A program made the translations under genes and the position numbers. Below the pieces are notes generated by a model that had not been told where the DNA came from, made no database searches, and worked only from the letters and a program-made list of their open reading frames with translations. From the NCBI GenBank assembly GCA_035327305.1, contig DAOLDL010000004.1, forward strand, positions 1 to 64,000: 64,000 nucleotides of DNA. The letters run 5' to 3'. Shown piece after piece: positions 39,676 to 48,386 of the stretch (position 1 is its first letter; each line of letters opens with the position of its first letter). This stretch comes from CALMUP01 sp035327305 (GTDB lineage: Bacteria; Verrucomicrobiota; Kiritimatiellia; CAIVKH01).

Positions 39676-41190
39676 ATGACACTACAACTCAAACCCGAGG
39701 AAGTATCGACCATTCTGAAAAAACAGCTCGAGGATTTCGGGCTGAACGAACAGACATATGAAATCGGCACGGTGCTAAGCGTCGGTGACGGAATCGCCCG
39801 TGCCCACGGCCTGTCGAATGTCATGGCCGGAGAGCTGGTCGAATTTTCCAGCGGCATTATGGGCATGGCCCTGAACCTTGAAGAGGACAACGTCGGCGTG
39901 GCCATTTTCGGTGAAGACACCCACATCCGCGAAGGCGATCAGGTTCGCCGCACCGGCAAAATCGCCTCCGTTCCGGTCGGCGATGCCTTGATTGGTCGTA
40001 TCGTGGACGCCCTGGGCAACGCCATTGACGGCGGTGCGCCAATACCAACCCACACCATGCGCCCGATTGAATCCAAGGCCCCCGGTATTATCGACCGGCA
40101 GGATGTCAAAGAGCCGATGCAAACAGGAACAAAGGTCATCGACGCCTTGACGCCGATCGGTCGCGGTCAGCGCGAATTGATCATTGGCGACCGTAAAACC
40201 GGAAAGACCACCATTGCCATCGACACAATCATCAACCAGCGCGGCGAAAACGTGAAATGTTTCTATGTCGCAATCGGCCAGAAACGTTCGACGGTGGTAC
40301 AGGTGTACGAGACCTTGAAAAAGTATGGCGCCATGGAATACACCACGATCATTGCGGCCACCGCATCGGATCCGGCAACCATGCAGTTCCTGGCTTCTTA
40401 CAGCGGTTGCGCCATGGCCGAACATTATCGCGACAACGGTCAGCATGCGTTGATAATTTACGACGACCTGACCAAACAGGCGCAAGCCTACCGCCAGCTT
40501 TCCCTGCTGTTGCGTCGTCCGCCCGGACGCGAAGCCTTCCCCGGCGATATTTTTTATTTACATAGCCGCCTGTTGGAACGCGCCGCCAAAATGAGTGAAG
40601 CCAACGGCGGGGGAAGCCTTACCGCGTTACCGGTAATTGAAACCCAGGCCAACGACGTGTCAGCCTACATTCCGACCAATGTGATATCCATCACCGACGG
40701 CCAGATATTCCTCGAATCCGACTTGTTCAATGCCGGCCAACGCCCGGCGGTAAACGCCGGCCTCTCCGTATCCCGAGTTGGCGGTGATGCCCAGGTCAAG
40801 GGTATGAAACAAACTGCGGGTTCACTTCGCCTCGAATTGGCGCAATACCGGGAACTCGCCGCATTTTCACAATTTGCGTCCGACCTTGATCCGGCAACCC
40901 GCAAACAACTTGAACGCGGAAAACGCCTGATGGAAATCATGAAGCAGGGCATTCATGAACCGTTGCCGGTCGCCAAGCAAGTTGCCGCTATTTTCGCCGG
41001 AACCAACGGCTTCCTTGATGACGTCCCCGTGGAAAACGTCCGCGACTTTGAAGCCAAACTGTACGAAGCCATGGACGGCTCTTTCGCGGATGCCACCCGG
41101 TTGTTCAACGAGAAAAAAGCCATGACCGACGAAGTCAAAAAGGCCTTCGTTGACATGTTGACGGAATTCAAGCGCACATACGGCAAATAA
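39676..41190 (+). CDS. atpA: F1Fo ATP synthase subunit alpha
   Basis: The 504-residue non-catalytic nucleotide-binding subunit. The P-loop GDRKTGKT is near residue 171, and the SYSGCAMAEHYRDNGQHALIIYDDLTKQ region carries Walker B. The arginine finger is in the NAGLSVSRVGGDAQ segment and the PAVNAGLSVSR signature of ATP synthase alpha/beta proteins is intact. Three copies with three beta subunits form the catalytic head. Fifteen nt after atpH and fifteen before atpG. Confidence 0.98.
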   Translation: MTLQLKPEEVSTILKKQLEDFGLNEQTYEIGTVLSVGDGIARAHGLSNVMAGELVEFSSGIMGMALNLEEDNVGVAIFGEDTHIREGDQVRRTGKIASVPVGDALIGRIVDALGNAIDGGAPIPTHTMRPIESKAPGIIDRQDVKEPMQTGTKVIDALTPIGRGQRELIIGDRKTGKTTIAIDTIINQRGENVKCFYVAIGQKRSTVVQVYETLKKYGAMEYTTIIAATASDPATMQFLASYSGCAMAEHYRDNGQHALIIYDDLTKQAQAYRQLSLLLRRPPGREAFPGDIFYLHSRLLERAAKMSEANGGGSLTALPVIETQANDVSAYIPTNVISITDGQIFLESDLFNAGQRPAVNAGLSVSRVGGDAQVKGMKQTAGSLRLELAQYRELAAFSQFASDLDPATRKQLERGKRLMEIMKQGIHEPLPVAKQVAAIFAGTNGFLDDVPVENVRDFEAKLYEAMDGSFADATRLFNEKKAMTDEVKKAFVDMLTEFKRTYGK

Positions 41191-41205
41191 CACGGTAATT
41201 ACATC

Positions 41206-42078
41206 ATGCCCTCGCTGAAGGAATATAAAGCCAAGCTGGCCAGCTTGAAAAATACACGCAAAATGACCAAGACCATGAAAATGGTCTCGGCCAGCAAGCT
41301 GTATAAAACCATGGACGCCCAACGCAAAGCGACAGCCATGGCGGAAAAGCTGAAAAAAATGATCAGCAATCTGGCGGGATCGATTGACCCGACCGCCAAC
41401 CCCCTCTTCAAAAAACACGAGAACCCGCACCGGATTCTGGTGTTGTTGATCACATCGGACAAGGGGTTATGCGGCGGTTTTAACAACAATTTAATCAAAT
41501 TCATGTCGCGATGGATGGCGGCGCCCAACCGCAAGACCCAGGATATTGTCTTGAGTTGCTGTGGACGTCGCGGGCACTTGTTTTTCCGCAGTCGGCGCGC
41601 GATTCACCGGCACTATGAAGGTGTAACACAGAAACCCGGCTACCATCACGCCGAGGAAATCGGCGAAGAAATGCGGGCGGAATTCATCGCTGGCGACTTT
41701 GACGAAATTTACGTCGCTTACAATCATTTCATCAACCCGATATCCCAGAAACCGGTCATCGAAAAAATTCTGCCGATCGAGCCGGATGAAATATCTTCGG
41801 AAAGCGGAAGCATTCAGTCCAATTACCTGCTGGAACCTTCGCGCGAGGAATTGCTGGCCCGCCTTGTCCCCATGACCGTCAACTTCAAGCTTTACTACGC
41901 CCTGCTGGAAAATGCGGCGGGTGAAAACGGGGCTCGCATGACCGCGATGGACAACGCCACCACCAATGCCAGCAAGTTGATTGATTTATACACGCTGTTG
42001 CGCAACCGCGCCCGGCAGGCCGCCATCACCAAGGAACTTATTGAGATCATCTCCGGGGCTGAAGCCCTCAAGAGTTAA
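41206..42078 (+). CDS. atpG: F1Fo ATP synthase subunit gamma
   Basis: The 290-residue rotor stalk. The N-terminal helix (LKEYKAKLASLKNTRKMTKTMKMV) and the C-terminal helix (ARMTAMDNATTNASKLIDLY, then RQAAITKELIEIISGAEAL) form the coiled coil that turns in the head, and SDKGLCGGFNNNL is the domain signature. Complete and standard. Thirteen nt before atpD. Confidence 0.97.
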   Translation: MPSLKEYKAKLASLKNTRKMTKTMKMVSASKLYKTMDAQRKATAMAEKLKKMISNLAGSIDPTANPLFKKHENPHRILVLLITSDKGLCGGFNNNLIKFMSRWMAAPNRKTQDIVLSCCGRRGHLFFRSRRAIHRHYEGVTQKPGYHHAEEIGEEMRAEFIAGDFDEIYVAYNHFINPISQKPVIEKILPIEPDEISSESGSIQSNYLLEPSREELLARLVPMTVNFKLYYALLENAAGENGARMTAMDNATTNASKLIDLYTLLRNRARQAAITKELIEIISGAEALKS

Positions 42079-42091
42079 AGAGGAAGCAAGC

Positions 42092-43519
42092 ATGACCACA
42101 ACAACCGCAACTCAATCGGGAAAAATCACCCAAATCACTGGCGCCGTCGTTGACGTTGCCTTTCCTCCCGGCGCTTTGCCGCCCATTTTCACGGCGTTGA
42201 AAGTAACCAATCCCTCCATCAGCGACCAACCCGACAACCTGACATTGGAAGTGGCGCAACATCTCGGCGACAACGCCGTGCGCACCATCGCAATGGACAG
42301 CACCGACGGTTTGATCCGCGGATCCGAAGTCAAAAATACCGGCAATGAAATTATGATGCCGGTGGGAACTCCCACACTGGGCCGGGTTATGAACCTCCTC
42401 GGCGATCCCATCGATCAAGCCGGGCCGATCGTCACCGAAAACTACCTTCCAATTCATAGTCCTGCCCCGAAATTCGAAGACCAGGACACGAAGGAAAGTA
42501 TGCTGGTTACCGGCATTAAGGTCATTGACTTGCTGGCGCCTTACAAAAAAGGCGGCAAGATCGGGTTGTTTGGCGGTGCGGGCGTGGGCAAGACCGTGTT
42601 GATTCAGGAACTGATTCGCAACATCGCCACCGAGCACGGCGGCTATTCCGTTTTCGCGGGAGTCGGCGAGCGCACCCGTGAAGGCACCGCTCTTTACCGC
42701 GAAATGCGCGAGTCCGGCGTAATTGACAAAACGGCGATGGTATTCGGACAAATGAATGAACCGCCGGGCGCGCGCGCGCGCGTCGCTCTGTCCGCATTGT
42801 CCATCGCCGAATATTTCCGTGATGCCATGCGCCAGGACGTGTTGCTGTTCATCGATAACATTTTCCGCTTCACCCAAGCCGGGTCGGAAGTGTCAGCCTT
42901 GCTGGGTCGCATTCCCTCCGCTGTAGGTTACCAGCCCACGCTGGGAACCGACATGGGTGAACTTCAGGAACGCATCACTTCGACGAAAAACGGATCCATC
43001 ACATCGATTCAGGCGGTCTACGTACCGGCGGATGACTATAGCGATCCCGCTCCGGCCACGACCTTTGCGCATTTGGACGCCACAACCGAGTTGTCGCGTC
43101 CGATCGCGGAACTGGGCATTTATCCTGCGGTCGATCCCCTCACATCGTCATCCACCATTCTTTCACCGGAAACGGTCGGCCGGGAGCATTACGATACCGC
43201 CCGTGGCGTTCAGGAAATTCTCCAACGCTACAAGGAGTTGCAGGACATCATCGCGATTCTGGGTATGGACGAATTATCCGAGGAAGATCGCCGCACCGTA
43301 AACCGCGCGCGCAAAATTCAACGTTTCCTTTCCCAGCCGTTCCACGTCGCGGAAACTTTTACCGGCATCCATGGAGCCTATGTGGAAATCACCGACACCG
43401 TGCGTTCGTTCCGCGAAGTGTTGGAAGGTAAACACGACGACATACCTGAACAGGCATTTTACATGGTCGGGCATATTGACCACGTGCTGGAGAAAGCCGG
43501 AAAAATCAAGGCGGGTTGA
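42092..43519 (+). CDS. atpD: F1Fo ATP synthase subunit beta
   Basis: The 475-residue catalytic subunit. P-loop GGAGVGKT (about 160-167), Glu of GERTREG (catalytic), Walker B LLFIDNIFRFTQAGSEVSALLGR, the DELSEED lever motif (MDELSEEDRRTV) and PAVDPLTSSS are all present. It starts at MTTTTATQSG, with AGAGGAAGC before the ATG. A CG-alternating tract at 42768-42782 codes conserved Ala-Arg-Ala-Arg and has no separate meaning. Two nt precede atpC. Confidence 0.98.
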   Translation: MTTTTATQSGKITQITGAVVDVAFPPGALPPIFTALKVTNPSISDQPDNLTLEVAQHLGDNAVRTIAMDSTDGLIRGSEVKNTGNEIMMPVGTPTLGRVMNLLGDPIDQAGPIVTENYLPIHSPAPKFEDQDTKESMLVTGIKVIDLLAPYKKGGKIGLFGGAGVGKTVLIQELIRNIATEHGGYSVFAGVGERTREGTALYREMRESGVIDKTAMVFGQMNEPPGARARVALSALSIAEYFRDAMRQDVLLFIDNIFRFTQAGSEVSALLGRIPSAVGYQPTLGTDMGELQERITSTKNGSITSIQAVYVPADDYSDPAPATTFAHLDATTELSRPIAELGIYPAVDPLTSSSTILSPETVGREHYDTARGVQEILQRYKELQDIIAILGMDELSEEDRRTVNRARKIQRFLSQPFHVAETFTGIHGAYVEITDTVRSFREVLEGKHDDIPEQAFYMVGHIDHVLEKAGKIKAG

Positions 43520-43521
43520 TC

Positions 43522-43860
43522 ATGCCTACGTTTCATCTCACCATCGTTTCCGCCAACGGGAAGGCGTATGAAGACCAGGTTGAATCCCTGGTTCTTCCAG
43601 GCGTCAACGGTGACTTTGGAATACTTGCGAATCACACGGCGTTAATCGGCGCCTTGCGTGAAGGCTTGGCCAAGATTACCCGGGATGGACAGGAATTGTT
43701 TTATATGGTTGGCGAAGGCTATGTTGATGTTGCCAACAATGAAGTAGCCGTGATGGTTGGCAACGCGGCGGCGGTTCCGAACCGGGAAACCGGCAAACAA
43801 TTGCTGGCACAGGAACATCCATGGGCGGCGGCAGAAGCGCTAAACAATCCGGAGATTTAA
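43522..43860 (+). CDS. atpC: F1Fo ATP synthase subunit epsilon, short C-terminal
   Basis: A 112-residue epsilon subunit. The N-terminal beta-sandwich (FHLTIVSANGKAYEDQVESLVLPGVNGDFGILANHTALI and so on; about 1-85) is complete. The helical C-terminal domain, which in many bacteria inhibits ATP hydrolysis, is nearly absent: only about 25 residues (ETGKQLLAQEHPWAAAEAL) follow, with one short helix. That predicts little or no epsilon-type inhibition of ATPase activity. It starts at MPTFHLT (43522), two bases after the atpD stop. Confidence 0.92.
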   Translation: MPTFHLTIVSANGKAYEDQVESLVLPGVNGDFGILANHTALIGALREGLAKITRDGQELFYMVGEGYVDVANNEVAVMVGNAAAVPNRETGKQLLAQEHPWAAAEALNNPEI

Positions 43861-43863
43861 ACA

Positions 43864-44232
43864 ATGCAAGCCATTAACCTCGTGCTTTGGGTGCACATAG
43901 TTTCCATGGTCAGCGTGATCGGCATCATGCTGTTCGTCCAGCGTTGTCTTGCCCCCGAAGTACGCAACAACGCAGAAATGTCGCGCTCCATCGCCCGCCT
44001 GGCCAATACACTTTTGGCCATCGGCCTGATCGCAGGTATTTCCTACTACGTTCTGAACAAAGGCTACACCATGGGGCCGCACTACAACGGTGTCGTGGGC
44101 GTAAAATTTGTTTTCCTGCTGGGTGCGGGAGCTGTTATCGGTATCAGCAAAGGCACGGATCGGGGAGACGTTTTTCGCTGGATTGCTTTTTCCCTTATGA
44201 TGGTGGCGTCGCTTTTCGGCGCAACACTGTAA
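43864..44232 (+). CDS. Small four-helix membrane protein, unknown
   Basis: A 122-residue protein with four membrane segments: INLVLWVHIVSMVSVIGIML; ARLANTLLAIGLIAGISYYV; GVVGVKFVFLLGAGAVIGIS; VFRWIAFSLMMVASLFGATL. The first helix has a His in a VHIVSM context, which recalls cytochrome b561/CopD-like or DUF2269-like proteins, but the identity is not certain. It starts 3 nt after atpC and is presumably part of the ATP synthase transcript. Confidence 0.7.
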   Translation: MQAINLVLWVHIVSMVSVIGIMLFVQRCLAPEVRNNAEMSRSIARLANTLLAIGLIAGISYYVLNKGYTMGPHYNGVVGVKFVFLLGAGAVIGISKGTDRGDVFRWIAFSLMMVASLFGATL

Positions 44233-44239
44233 TTGCCCG

Positions 44240-44560
44240 ATGATGGTTAAATTAAAGAAGAAGTGGGGCATTACCAGCACACTGCAGTTCATCCTGATTC
44301 TCGTGGTATTCTCACTGGCCGGTTTAGCCATTACCCAGTGCCGTGCGCCGGTTTTTCATGTTTTCGGTCTCACCGAGGAAACACCGATGTGGCTCAAAGT
44401 CACTGTGTATTTGTTGTGCGTGTTTCCACTCTACCAGCTATTCCTTCTTGTTTTTGGCGCATTGCTGGGCCAGTTCCGCTTCTTTTGGGAAAAAGAAAAA
44501 CGCATGGTGCAATGGGTGACCGCTAAAATAACCGGCGAACGAACCACGGCTCAATCCTGA
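44240..44560 (+). CDS. DUF6787-like small membrane protein
   Basis: A 106-residue protein whose outline matches DUF6787: the MVKLKKKWGITSTLQFILILVVFSLAG lead, one or two helices, a mid segment (MWLKVTVYLLCVFPLYQLFLLVFGALLGQFRFFW) and a basic end (EKEKRM). I recall the same LFLLVFGxLxGQFxFFW motif in Bacteroidetes homologues. Two consecutive Met codons (44240, 44243) leave the start ambiguous by one residue. Seven nt after the preceding gene, so co-transcribed with it. Confidence 0.72.
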   Translation: MMVKLKKKWGITSTLQFILILVVFSLAGLAITQCRAPVFHVFGLTEETPMWLKVTVYLLCVFPLYQLFLLVFGALLGQFRFFWEKEKRMVQWVTAKITGERTTAQS

Positions 44561-44639
44561 CGCCCATAACGGGACAGGCCGAATCCCTGTAATATCCGGC
44601 GCTTGCTTGATTCTCAAAAACGCCTTATCGTCTTTAACC

Positions 44640-45476
44640 ATGACCAATCCCATTCAATATGTAGCCTATCTCGGCCCCAGCGGAACGTTCTCTGAATTGA
44701 TGGCACAAAAGCGCTTCGGAAAAAATATCGAGCGGGTCCCCTTTCCCGGCATCTATGAAGTATTCGAGTATGTGCGCACCCACAAAAACGGCGTGGGAAT
44801 TGTTCCGATAGAAAACTCCTCCGGCGGCACCATTTATGAAACGATCGATTGCCTGGTGGAAACACGTCGACCCCTCGTGATCCGCGAAGAACTATCCCTG
44901 CAAGTCAGATTGGCTTTGTTGGGTCACAAGGGTGAAAAAATAAACACCTTGTATTCGCACTTCGCGCCCATGCAACATTGCGACCCCTGGATTCGCAAAC
45001 ATCTTCCACGCGTCGAACGCAAGGAAACCGCGTCCACCGCCGTCGCGGCGGAAACCGTTGCGACCAACCGTCATGCCGCCGCTCTCGGAATGAAACAAGC
45101 CGCCAAACGTTATGGGTTGGACATTCTTGAATTTCCCGTGCAACCCGAAGTGCCCAACCTGACTCAATTCGTCTGTATCGGACATCGCGGTCCGGCATTC
45201 AAAGATGCGGTTAAAACCAGCCTGATCGTCACGCTTCACAACCGACCCGGCAGTTTGTGCGAATTTCTGGAAATCTTCCGCGACCACCGCGTTAACATGA
45301 CGCGTTTGCTTTCGCGACCGATGATCGGTCGACCGAAATCCTACATATTTTTTATTGATATCGAGGGTACGCCGGAAAACCAAAATGTCGGCAAGGCGCT
45401 TGGCAAAGCCAAAAAGGTCGCGGAAAGCTTGCGTGACGCCGGCTCCTACCCGGTGCGTCGGCCCTATTTATCGTAA
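44640..45476 (+). CDS. pheA: Prephenate dehydratase (divergent)
   Basis: Converts prephenate to phenylpyruvate for phenylalanine. The 278-residue protein has the PDT domain (YLGPSGTFSELMAQKRFG, GIVPIENSSGGTIYE, YSHFAPMQHCDPWIRKHLP, TASTAVAAETV) and a C-terminal ACT domain (TSLIVTLHNRPGSLCEFLEIF). Several conserved positions differ: the usual N-x-T-R-F near the end of the PDT domain is NLTQF here, the PIENSxEG loop has Gly, and the ACT ESRP phenylalanine site is LSRP. The enzyme may therefore have altered feedback control or another substrate. It starts at MTNPIQYV, with no clear ribosome site. It could extend the ATP synthase transcript, but 79 nt separate it from the preceding gene. Confidence 0.8.
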   Translation: MTNPIQYVAYLGPSGTFSELMAQKRFGKNIERVPFPGIYEVFEYVRTHKNGVGIVPIENSSGGTIYETIDCLVETRRPLVIREELSLQVRLALLGHKGEKINTLYSHFAPMQHCDPWIRKHLPRVERKETASTAVAAETVATNRHAAALGMKQAAKRYGLDILEFPVQPEVPNLTQFVCIGHRGPAFKDAVKTSLIVTLHNRPGSLCEFLEIFRDHRVNMTRLLSRPMIGRPKSYIFFIDIEGTPENQNVGKALGKAKKVAESLRDAGSYPVRRPYLS

Positions 45477-45502
45477 GTAACGCGTAGTGAACGATGCTTT
45501 TT

Positions 45503-47788
45503 TTATTCGCCTGCCTCCACCGGGGCTTTGACTGGCGCATCTTCTTCTGCAGGTGCTTCCGCAGTAGGCGGTTCAATCGGTGCCTCCGAAGCCGTATCTT
45601 CAACTGATTCAGCTACCGGCACATCCGTTTGCATTTTCACTTTGCGTAACGATTCAGGCAGATATCCATCCAGGCGTCCGATCAGCCATAAATACGACAA
45701 CACAAGCAATACCGCGATCGCCAGGTAGAGCTTCCATGGTTTTTTCTTCTCGGCAAACGGATCATCCATGGTGCGAATCGCGCCTTCAGGAAGTTTTGCA
45801 ACTTTGGTCAAGGCGGCCCCAAACGGCACGTTCAACTTGGCCTTGGTATTGATAGCCCAGCCATTGGCGTCAAGAATGGGACCGAGGTTGCGATTGCGAA
45901 GTTTAAGCCAGGCCAGCAACATGGATGGACCAGAAATCAGAAATATAATCCCTATGATTCCTAGCGGCAACCAAATGCCCAAGCCAAACATGGATTGCAA
46001 CAATCCGGCGACCAGGGCGCTGACACCGCCCACCGCCGCGCCGATCAGGGCAATGGTGCCGAGATCAAGCTTTTTGGCTGGAGCGGGAGCCGGAGTAGCC
46101 GGTTTTTGATCGGCCGTGGCAACCACGGCCGCGGCTTCCGACATTTTACCTGTGGAAGCCTCATCGGCGGATTGTGCACGTTTGGCAACTTGATCTTCAA
46201 TAAAACGGACGAACTTCTTGTATGGGAGCCAGAAAGCTTCGCGGATGCTGATTGGATTGGCCACAACTCTGGTGATGGTGGCATCCCAGTCGTTTCCGCG
46301 ACGATCGTAGAAAACGCCGTTGCGCCCGACCATAAGGTTGTCAGAGTCGCCATCGGTAAATGCGGCTACGATGTTGCGTTTCAACCCGCCCGGGCGTTTG
46401 ATTTCACAATAGGCGAGGTAAGCTCCCGATAAACCGGCCATGGCCGCGTGCTTTGCTTCATCAGCGACTTCAATACACAACGAACACGCGCGCGCGTCGA
46501 GATAAAGAGTTCCGACTTGGAATACCGCGCCCTTTTGTCCGTAGAAGTCACCAAAATTTACGTAATTGGTCAAAAGGTCGACAAGGTCGCGTTGAAAACG
46601 GACGAGCTTCTCCAATGCTCCAATATGCGCATTCTCTCCGGCCAGCACATTGTCCTTGGCGATCAATGCGGAAATGGCTTCTCTCGATTTCCCGGCCAAT
46701 ATTTCCTTCAAGCGGGGAACACCAAGCGCGGCCACGGCATCAGCGGGACGGGTGGCAATCCATGAGGCAAAGGGAGCGAGCTTGGCTTGCAGGCTTTCCC
46801 ACTCTACGGCAGTGAGACTTTCTTTTGACCCAAGGACCGGGGTTACTGCATGTTCATTCAACACGGCGATGGCCGATTCCCATGCAGGATTTAATCCGGT
46901 CTTTAACGGCAGTGCTTTTCCGGCGGCGATTGATGCCAGCGGCAAGGCGGCAATTTCCGCATCGGTGATTGTCATGTCTTTGGCCGCCATGGCCAGATAT
47001 TCGGACTCTTCGCGGTTCAATGCTCCAACCGCACGTGCGTCATAAACAGCAAGGCGGCACCTCGCGAAAAAGTCGTTAACCTTCACCTTGACTGCATCAA
47101 GCGCCTTCAACGCCGCTTCCGACTTTTCAACGCCGAGCGGGGCGATGGTTGCATCAGTCGCTATTTTTTCAGTCCATGTGACATATGCGGATGCCTGATC
47201 AAAAAAAGCATCCGCACTGGACTGATTTACGCCGGGCTTGCCACTGCGATCGGAGACCGCACCCATGACGGAAATAATTTCTGCAATCGCTTTCCTGGTT
47301 TCTTCGTCTTCCGCCGCCTCGGCAGGAACAATTCCGTCACCATTAAACAACGTATTGCTGAAGATTTTCGTCTGATCGGCGATGTCGTCGATGCTGATGG
47401 CGTCCGCATCAGCTTTGCCGAGATTATCAAGAACACGGCGCGCCCCGGCCAATAGAGCCTCGTCTTTAATGTTGGAAAGTTTTACGGCATTACCGCCATC
47501 GATCAAGGCATCAAGATTCTTGAATGCACCTTGCGCCCACTCAACGGCGGCGATGACTTCCAATGGCCTTATGCGCCCATCACCATCAAGATCAAGAAGG
47601 TCTGCCGTTTTCGGATCGAACTCGACGCCCCGGGTGGGCATACCCAACGCCATCCAAAGCTTTTGGTCAAGATTGCGGAGGTTCGCGATATCCTCTCCGT
47701 TTTTTAAAACAACTTGATCCACGCCGCCGGAGCGGAAAAACGTCCAATGGTGTGTTTCATCTGACGAATGATCAAACGGCAGTTTCAT
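45503..47788 (-). CDS. Large membrane protein with EF-hand, unknown
   Basis: A 761-residue protein, unrecognised. Near the N-terminus is a canonical EF-hand loop DLDGDGRIRPLE (Asp66, Asp68, Asp70, Glu77), and a second loop, LFNGDGIVPAEAAED (about 130-145), is incomplete. The body to about residue 540 is helical and soluble. Near the C-terminus are three membrane segments (LGTIALIGAAVGGVSALVAG; LGIWLPLGIIGIIFLISG; WKLYLAIAVLLVLSYLWLIG) and a Pro/Glu-rich tail. It has GGAG seven bases upstream and a promoter at 47829-47857. The size and calcium loop suggest a surface or envelope sensor, but function is unknown. Confidence 0.75.
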   Translation of the reverse strand: MKLPFDHSSDETHHWTFFRSGGVDQVVLKNGEDIANLRNLDQKLWMALGMPTRGVEFDPKTADLLDLDGDGRIRPLEVIAAVEWAQGAFKNLDALIDGGNAVKLSNIKDEALLAGARRVLDNLGKADADAISIDDIADQTKIFSNTLFNGDGIVPAEAAEDEETRKAIAEIISVMGAVSDRSGKPGVNQSSADAFFDQASAYVTWTEKIATDATIAPLGVEKSEAALKALDAVKVKVNDFFARCRLAVYDARAVGALNREESEYLAMAAKDMTITDAEIAALPLASIAAGKALPLKTGLNPAWESAIAVLNEHAVTPVLGSKESLTAVEWESLQAKLAPFASWIATRPADAVAALGVPRLKEILAGKSREAISALIAKDNVLAGENAHIGALEKLVRFQRDLVDLLTNYVNFGDFYGQKGAVFQVGTLYLDARACSLCIEVADEAKHAAMAGLSGAYLAYCEIKRPGGLKRNIVAAFTDGDSDNLMVGRNGVFYDRRGNDWDATITRVVANPISIREAFWLPYKKFVRFIEDQVAKRAQSADEASTGKMSEAAAVVATADQKPATPAPAPAKKLDLGTIALIGAAVGGVSALVAGLLQSMFGLGIWLPLGIIGIIFLISGPSMLLAWLKLRNRNLGPILDANGWAINTKAKLNVPFGAALTKVAKLPEGAIRTMDDPFAEKKKPWKLYLAIAVLLVLSYLWLIGRLDGYLPESLRKVKMQTDVPVAESVEDTASEAPIEPPTAEAPAEEDAPVKAPVEAGE

Positions 47789-47828
47789 GCTATACTCCTA
47801 TAAATCCACATGGTGGAGCATCCATTAG

Positions 47829-47857
47829 TATCTAAATTTCGAGGATTATCCACTCAA
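47829..47857 (-). promoter_or_regulatory. Promoter of the EF-hand membrane protein
   Basis: On the minus strand TTGAGT (47857-47852) and TAGATA (47834-47829) are 17 nt apart. A leader of about 30 nt runs to the GGAG site and ATG at 47788. Confidence 0.45.
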
Positions 47858-47900
47858 ATTTTGGGGGCTGAATCCAACCGAATACGGCACCGAATCACCT

Positions 47901-48386
47901 TCATGCGAAGAGTTCTTTCATTTTGTGATGACGGTAGGAGAATATCTTGAAGACATCCGGCTGGACAAACCAGCGGTTGATGATGGCTCCACCCGGAGGC
48001 TCATAGTCAACCTGATCACGGCAAAGGGTACCGCCATCCACGGCTTCAAAGGTGTGCTCATGAATCCACACACGGTATGGTCCATTTAGTTGTTCGTCTA
48101 TAAATCGCCGCGATGGTTCCCAGGTCGTGATCTCTGTTTTCCAGGCAACGGGTATGCCATGCAGTCGAATGGTGTAGTCGATATGAACACCCTTATCCAT
48201 GGCAACCGGTAATGGTGTCTTGATTTGAAAATGGACCCAGGGCGGCGTGATCAGATTCAAATTTTCCGCCCTGGCAAAAAAATCAAAAATATGTTCACGG
48301 GAGTGAGGAAGCCATAAACTGGCCGACACACGCCAGCGGCGGACGCTTATCCGTTCAATTTGCAACTTTTCCTCGATGTTGCTCAA
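47901..48386 (-). CDS. SRPBCC-family protein
   Basis: A 161-residue protein of the START/SRPBCC (Bet v1) helix-grip fold: SLWLPHSREHIFDFFARAENLNLITPPW, GVHIDYTIRLHGIPVAWKT, FIDEQLNGPYRVWIHEHTF, VDYEPPGGAIINRWFV are the classic strands and loop. I use the TTG at 48386, whose TTGA overlaps the stop of the LON gene. The ATG at 48527 would overlap the LON gene by 145 nt and is unlikely. SRPBCC proteins bind small hydrophobic ligands or cyclise polyketides; the role here is unknown. It is coupled to the LON-domain gene. Confidence 0.75.
   Translation of the reverse strand: MSNIEEKLQIERISVRRWRVSASLWLPHSREHIFDFFARAENLNLITPPWVHFQIKTPLPVAMDKGVHIDYTIRLHGIPVAWKTEITTWEPSRRFIDEQLNGPYRVWIHEHTFEAVDGGTLCRDQVDYEPPGGAIINRWFVQPDVFKIFSYRHHKMKELFA

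Noticed and set aside
42768..42782. CG-alternating tract as Z-DNA or regulatory signal
   Set aside because: It codes the conserved Ala-Arg-Ala-Arg of ATP synthase beta, and codon choice explains the pattern.
45477..45502. Terminator after pheA
   Set aside because: A T-run is present (about 45494-45500), but the only pairing is a 5-bp ATCGT/ACGAT with a long loop, too weak to claim.
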